From the NCBI RefSeq assembly GCF_000204055.1, contig NW_006768829.1, positions 111,663 through 175,662 of the forward strand: 64,000 nucleotides of DNA, given 5' to 3'. Made by a program: the position numbers and the translations under genes. Below the pieces are notes generated by a model. That model had not been told where the DNA came from, ran no database searches, and saw nothing but the letters and a program-made list of their open reading frames with translations. The stretch is from Melampsora larici-populina 98AG31 (taxonomy: Eukaryota > Basidiomycota > Pucciniomycetes > Pucciniales > Melampsoraceae). Of the stretch, positions 58,727 to 64,000 are shown one piece after another. Each line of letters begins with the position of its first letter. Position 1 is the first letter of the stretch.

Positions 58727-60361
58727 AGCTTCAAACTTAAGCAAAGAATAAAGAGTGAAGGAACCTTTGAAGAGCCATTCATGAACGACCGGCGTTTCAA
58801 GGTTAAAGGCTCAATCAAGTAGGGATAGATTGAATTGCACTAGTGGAGTCCTGAACTTGCTGGAATACATCAAGAGAGAAAGATTAACAAGGGGATACCG
58901 TGAGGACTTGATCTAAAAGAATCACGTCGAGCTGGCTGCGAGGTAAATCAACTTGATGTGGGGGTAAGAGCCTTGATGAAAGCTGAGAGGATCCCCTATG
59001 ATATCAATTAAGTGTCGTCGAAGGCAATGTTTATCCAAGTCATGAAACCTGCCTTCGACTTGGGCAACATCATTTTGTTTGATGGCAAAGATGGGAACGG
59101 TATCCAATTACATTTGTTGTAAAGGGATACGAAAATCGATTGTACAAGCTCCATAGCATCCCTCGGATGCTCAAAGAGGGATGAATGAATGACAACTTCT
59201 GAACCTACCTCACCCCGCACATGGGAGTCATTTTGGCCAACCGGCTGACTCTGTCACTTCCGTTCCACTTGAACAAAATTCAAGCGATGCTGAGAATGTT
59301 TTGAGTGAACGATTCACGTCTATGCATCTGAGTACCCTATCGACCTTTTTCTCCTGTTTCATGTTCCCCTATGACATTGAGAGGATAGAATAATGCCATT
59401 GAGGTCACCACGGCCCTTACCTTAACAAAGCCCTCTCTGCGCGTCCGCGCCCTCGCATCTTGTTAAGCTAACCCCGGCTCAAGAGAGCGCATTATTTGAT
59501 GGAATCGTAGATTTTTACAAACATTTATCTGCAGGCGTAAATGTTCGCAAAGTGTTTGTCCGTAAAATTGAATATTCCTGGAGCAATCTTTAATTTTGCC
59601 GCCTTTCGACTGTTTCGAAAGCGCGCAAGAAAAACCAATGCAAAAAGTTATTCGCAAAAATAATTTACAGTTGCCGAATTATTGAATTTTACGTTCATCT
59701 TTTTCCGACCTTAATCCTCCGTAAAGAACCGGGGCCCGTAAAAAACAGAGCATGTAAAACTATCTTGTTGGCAGAATTGTGACTTTTACAGCCGATACTT
59801 CCAGTCTTCTTACATGAAACTAAAACCAAAACAAATGACACTTACACCTGTGGAGAACAGGTAGCTAGCTTTGTTAATAAAGCTAACACGCTGATCAAAA
59901 GAAACAAAACAATCTGATGGAAGAAGATTGTTTGAGGACAAAATAAGTTTGAGTTCGATGAAGAGAGAAAGGTACAAAGAGAGCAATTGAAAGACCCTAA
60001 TAGTAATTACAAACTCAAACTTATGACATCATTACAGTATTACACAGGTGAATGATGTAAGCAAAAAGAGAAAGTATATGCGCATGAAAGAAGAGACACG
60101 TTCTGATATCTCAATCTCAATTTTTTTGTCTCGTACATCCGCCAGTTTTTGCCCCCAAAACTCCCTTTTTTCGTCGGGAACCTCACCAGGTGGATTTCTG
60201 GGTCCTCAACGAGCGTAAAGATAGGCAGCCTTTGGGCCGTCGGTCAAGGCTGCCCGCCGGTCGGCCAGTCGGCCATACCACTCCATGGTCTATTGTGGAT
60301 AGTTGCGAGAGTCAGAAAACTGGTCAGATGACGGATTCGTTCACCCAAACTCTTCCAAACT
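58727..60361. other. intergenic region with short foldbacks
   Basis: About 1.6 kb with no supported gene; open frames are short and unspliced. A 55-bp foldback lies at 59417-59471. The stretch 59480-59780 is rich in gtaaaa and ttacgg words but shows no gene. Confidence 0.45.
59417..59471. repeat. 55-bp mini-copy of the foldback family
   Basis: It starts ttaccttaacaaagccc and ends cttgttaagctaa, matching the outer ends of the 603-bp element at 61137-61739 and including its gcgtccgcgccctcg word. It looks like an internally deleted or end-only copy. The 9 bases on each side do not match. Confidence 0.5.
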
Positions 60362-60970
60362 TAAACTCAACAAAGTCCCTCGCTGCGTCTCGCACGCTTC
60401 GAGCGCAGTGAGGGACTTATGACAAACTCGTAACTTTTTGCCTGTGAGGGGAACCAGTTTTTGCAGGAGAAATTTGCCTTCCTTATAAAACTTTTTCCCC
60501 TATTTGTGAAAAATCGAGATGCAAAGAAATGAAATTTTCGCCTCTCTGAGGCGAATCGATTGATCAAACAAAATCCCGAGGAAGCCGAGGAATCCTCCTC
60601 TACTGGCTTCTGAAGCTCGAAGTTTTTGATGAAATTGCCTCGTATTCGTATGTATAAACCACTCTCGAGGGTCAAATACAGGTCAAAACACTCGAAAACA
60701 CTCCAAAATGCTGAACTTCAGAAGGAATCTGAAAGGACATTCCTCGGCTTCCTCGGCATTTTTTTGGATCAATTGATGCAACTCATAGAGGCGAACATTT
60801 AGTTTCTTTGCATCTCAATTTTTCACAAATAGGGGAAAAAGCTTTATAAGGAAGGCAAATTTCTCCTGCAAAAACTGGTTCCCCTCACAGGCAAAAAGTT
60901 ACGAGTTTGTCATAAGTCCCTCGCTGCGCTCGAAGCGTGCGAGACGCAGCGAGGGACTTTGTTGAGTTTA
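60362..60970. mobile_element. 609-bp foldback element A with 9-bp target duplication
   Basis: The 9 bases ttccaaact occur at 60353-60361 and at 60971-60979. Between them lies a 609-bp sequence with long inverted ends, starting taaactcaacaaagtccctc and pairing for well over 150 bases per arm, including the tttgcctgtgaggggaacc and tttttcccctatttgtg blocks. The centre is about 200 bases and has no gene. Long terminal inverted repeats with a 9-bp duplication are typical of non-autonomous Mutator-like elements; the superfamily is inferred from structure. Confidence 0.85.
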
Positions 60971-61136
60971 TTCCAAACTGCTCATCTACGGATCATGTGA
61001 AAAGCGCGCTGGCACATTAGCTTATCGAACATCAAGCACAAACACGGAGCCACTGATCACACGCTTTTTAGCAAAAAGAAGTGTCAATTATGTAAGTCGG
61101 AGCAAACAGGATACATGGATAAACTTATCCAAGGAC

Positions 61137-61739
61137 TTAGCTTAACTAAGCCCCTCGCGCGGCCGCGTCCGCGCCCTCGAAAGAGGGGCTTATGACTAAA
61201 ACGGGTTTTTTGGCTGTGTGACTCCATGTTTTAAGTACCCTTATGTTGTTTTTCTCGTCTCTGCTCTTCCCATTTTCTTAAATTTTTCAGACCTTCCAGT
61301 ATGTTATTCCTCATCAAGTTGTACATAACACAGTACCATTTACTTTGGTTTAGATGAAGCAGAAGTGCTTTGAAATCGTGATGTAAGATTGGTAATTAAG
61401 CGGCTTTTGAATTTCATTCGAGGGAAATCCAGCTGGCTTAGGTGGTCTTAGGGCATTTACAACACGGCGTAAGGCCTGTTTTTCGCATCCTCAGCACAGC
61501 TCTCAAGCCATGCAGGGGTGTCTGTTGCTCATGAAAAGTATATCACAATATGTACAATTTGACAAAGAACAACATACTCAAAGGTCTGAAAAATTGTTGA
61601 AAATTGGAAGAGCAGAGACGAGAAAAACAACATAAGGGTACTTAAAACATGGAGTCACACAGCCAAAAAACCCGTTTTAGTCATAAGCCCCTCTTTCGAG
61701 GGCGCGGACGCGGCCGCGCGAGGGGCTTAGTTAAGCTAA
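61137..61739. mobile_element. 603-bp foldback element B with 9-bp target duplication
   Basis: The 9 bases tccaaggac occur at 61128-61136 and again at 61740-61748. The inverted ends start ttagcttaactaagcccctc and run for about 180 bases per arm, including a GC-rich gcgcggccgcgtccgcgccc block. No gene is inside. The ends resemble element A (cttaactaagcccctcgc against actcaacaaagtccctcgc), so the two belong to one family. Confidence 0.87.
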
Positions 61740-61747
61740 TCCAAGGA

Positions 61748-61798
61748 CCAAGTCCCACACTGCTTCTCGAATCTCGCCTCGAAGTGTGTGGGACTTGG
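61748..61798. repeat. 51-bp hairpin beside element B
   Basis: ccaagtcccacac pairs with gtgtgggacttgg around a 21-25 base loop. The aagtccc/gggactt ends recall the family of elements A and B. Confidence 0.6.
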
Positions 61799-63151
61799 AT
61801 AAGTTTAATACATATGACATAATATGTATGCATAATGTAGGAGGCCCTCGAAGGTTGGAGCTAGTCCAAGAGAAGAAGCCGACATCCAAGTAGGATTTAT
61901 GAATCCGATGTACAATTGGCAGTGCTATGTAGAGCATAGAGAGCATGTAGCGTATTACATAAGAAGCTCGGATTGGTTGAGTTTCATGCTCTGATGGCCG
62001 CCAGCGAGTCACTAGCGCTAGCGAGGAGAAGTGACTCGTTGCAATCAAATCTAATTTATTCTTGCGGACCCCTTCGAATTGACAATGATGCAATTCCATT
62101 TCATTTCCTTCTCACTTGACAAATTCCCACTCGCTCGTCCGAGAGGGAATTTGGACGAGGGACTTCGTTAAGTTCTACTTCTTTGTGCGATTAAGTTACT
62201 TAGCTTCATCTCAGAGTTTTCTTTATGTAACGTGGAGGCCATTTGATTATTATATGTAGAGGTATGCTCTCGAGGTATGAAAGTGGAGATTCAATGAATA
62301 GTATTTTAATGTAAGATTGAGATCCTGACGTACGAGATACCGTCTCTCCATACACCAACTACACCAAGTCAAATGATGACATCAAGTCTCTCATGTTCTC
62401 TAACTTCCTAACGCTCATCCAAACATTCGGACTTTGGATTGGGTGGGATTCTTTTACGGAGCTCTCTTCTTCTTTAAGAGTCAAGACCCTCTTGAGGAAT
62501 CTCGACTTCCCGATTTGGACGCATTCATACACGCAGTTGTGTACCATTTCAATTTGTCATCAGCATATCATAAAGTCCACAATCCACATTTCCTCTGTAC
62601 CCTGAGTGTCAATAAAGACTCGGCCTTTTGCATAGACCCTGAGCTGCTTCATCACCACGACATTCGCAAATACAACGCTTGCTACAAATCACATCGGCAT
62701 AGGAGCCCGTCCCTCAATTTGGCGACTCATTGGTAAGGTTTTCCGTTTGCACAGTCCTCAACTGGATGATAAAATCTCTTGCACTTTGTCTGCTCTCTAT
62801 TTCTTAAATATATATAGTAGTCCAGTCAATTCGTCTTCACAAAGCCCCATCAGACAATCCCTATACCAATACTTTCATTTATATATAGCTTACTTACCTT
62901 CATTTTTATATTTTTCGTGTCAGTCTACCATTTAAAAACATAATCACCAAACCACCACATACCAGCCCTCTAACTATCACTCCGGTCACCTGCCCGTGAA
63001 GGACAATCTACCAATCTCCTAACCTTCGTTGTATCAAATTAATACCCAAAATCAGTTCCCCCTTTGTCTCCAGTAAAATAAAGAATTACTATACTACATC
63101 TGTCTCGCTATCTACGTTTTAAAGAGGAAATCACATACTAAGAAACCCAGA
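61749..63151. other. intergenic region upstream of the aquaporin gene
   Basis: 1.4 kb. Another family-type end (gagggacttcgttaag) lies at about 62157-62172. The last 400 bases contain a TATA-like run (aaatatatatag, about 62805) and a long pyrimidine-rich leader before the ATG at 63152. No other gene is supported. Confidence 0.45.
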
Positions 63152-64000
63152 ATGCCATCCGAGAAAGGCATAAATCTTGACGCGTTTTTGCTTCAACTGA
63201 AACGTACGTTCATACCTCCTTTTGGATCATATATTTCCAGCTCCAGCTCACTATCATCAATACGTATATACAAAAAACAGGCGATGTTGTTGCAGCTTGC
63301 ATCGAGTTCCTTGGTAAGCTTCAAATTTGTCTTCTCATCTCTTCACTAAAATCAGGTTTCTAACATGATATTTGTTTCAGGAACTATGCTTTTCTTGTTG
63401 ATGGGCTTAGGGGGAATCCAAGCTGCTGCCGTGTCCAATCAAGCATCTCTCAAGGCAGCTGCAACAAACACTGGAACTGCAGTTAACACTGTCGCCAGTA
63501 TTGAACAACTTTTATATATTTCCACAAGGTTTGTTATCATTTTTGTTGCATTGTGAAAAAATCAAATTGCTAATATGATGTTGCATCATTAATCAGTATG
63601 GGATTGTCTTTGTTGGCTGCTGCCTGGACTTTCTTTCGAGTCAGTGGAAGTGTTTTCAACCCTAATGTCGCCATTGCATTACTTCTGACCGGCGCTCTGA
63701 AACCAATGTAAGTCATCGCTAGTCTCAGTCTGTCTAAACCGATAAAGTCTCACCGTTTGCTTCACGATTCAGGCGATTTGTCCTGTATGTAATCGCTGAG
63801 GTATGTTCCTTGGATTCCATGTCCCTGCCTCTGGCGAGACAGTTAATGATGATGGTGTTCTGCCACAGATTTTGGGTGCAATCGCAGCTTCCGCTCTATT
63901 ACACGCTTGTCTACCTGGACCTCTTGCCGTGGGATGTGCGCTAGGTGTCCATACTACACCTTTTCAAGGATTCCTCATTGAGGCCTTTCTTACGTGCACG
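63152..64000 (+). CDS. aquaporin/MIP family channel, N-terminal part (cut by window edge)
   Basis: Six exons lie in the window: 63152-63203, 63281-63313, 63381-63528, 63597-63707, 63773-63800 and 63869-64000 onward, all in phase. The start MPSEKGINLDAFLLQLK is cytoplasmic. The first membrane helix follows with VVAACIEFLGTMLFLLMGLG. A second contains LLAAAWTFFRVSGSVFNPN, and a third begins at MRFVLYVIAEILGAIAASAL. The LPGPLA loop and the final FLIEAFLTCT are also as in fungal aquaporins. The first pore motif reads NPN (NPNVAIALLL) in place of the usual NPA. The second NPA lies beyond the window. The protein probably conducts water or small solutes across the plasma membrane. Confidence 0.9.

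Noticed and set aside
60149..60675. Short frames overlapping element A
   Set aside because: They cross the boundary of a transposable element and contain only inverted-repeat sequence.
62359..62935. Short frames before the aquaporin gene
   Set aside because: They lack splice continuity and family features, and lie in probable promoter and leader sequence.

Overview
The window looks like nuclear DNA of a rust fungus (Pucciniales, probably Melampsora-like). The sequence is AT-rich. Genes are cut by many short GT-AG introns (roughly 60-110 bp), often with phase-conserved junctions. Conserved single-copy eukaryotic genes sit between large blocks of transposons, and one predicted secreted protein has a basidiomycete-type layout. 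A 100-base N run at 15431-15530 marks an assembly gap. The genus is an inference; no ribosomal or mating marker is present.

Layout. (1) 1-10945: a near-complete Ty3/gypsy chromovirus-type LTR retrotransposon on the minus strand. Its polyprotein is intact, a proline-tRNA-like primer site is present, and the visible 728 bases of the two LTRs look identical, so the insertion is young. It lies about 175 bp upstream of (2) a decayed hAT transposase gene (11122-14573, plus). (3) 15544-19730: a second hAT element on the minus strand, with imperfect terminal inverted repeats and a flanking direct repeat. (4) 19731-24574: gene-poor. (5) 24575-28299: a Hal4/Sat4-type protein kinase. (6) 28300-34768: gene-poor, with foldback MITEs and an LTR fragment. 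(7) 34769-51606: a gene-dense island holding the GPN2 GTPase, VPS29, a DUF1399/GRDP protein with Cys-Gly repeats, a mitochondrial-type RGG protein, an alpha/beta-hydrolase and UDP-GlcNAc pyrophosphorylase. (8) 52594-56028: a third, divergent hAT transposase gene. (9) 56557-58726: a secreted, probably GPI-anchored protein. (10) 58727-63151: foldback elements, including two about 600-bp elements with 9-bp target duplications. (11) 63152-64000: the start of an aquaporin gene, cut by the window edge.

The host genes do not form a pathway. They are housekeeping functions (RNA polymerase assembly, retromer, chitin precursor synthesis, transporter regulation, water or solute transport) separated by mobile DNA. 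The most unusual structure is in the gypsy gag region. A second reading frame there is bounded by consensus splice sites and can be joined in frame to gag-pol, and the 1.9-kb leader holds further exon-like segments. Other strong observations are the paired 9-bp-TSD foldback elements, the 4-nt first exon of VPS29, and an NPN in place of the first NPA in the aquaporin.
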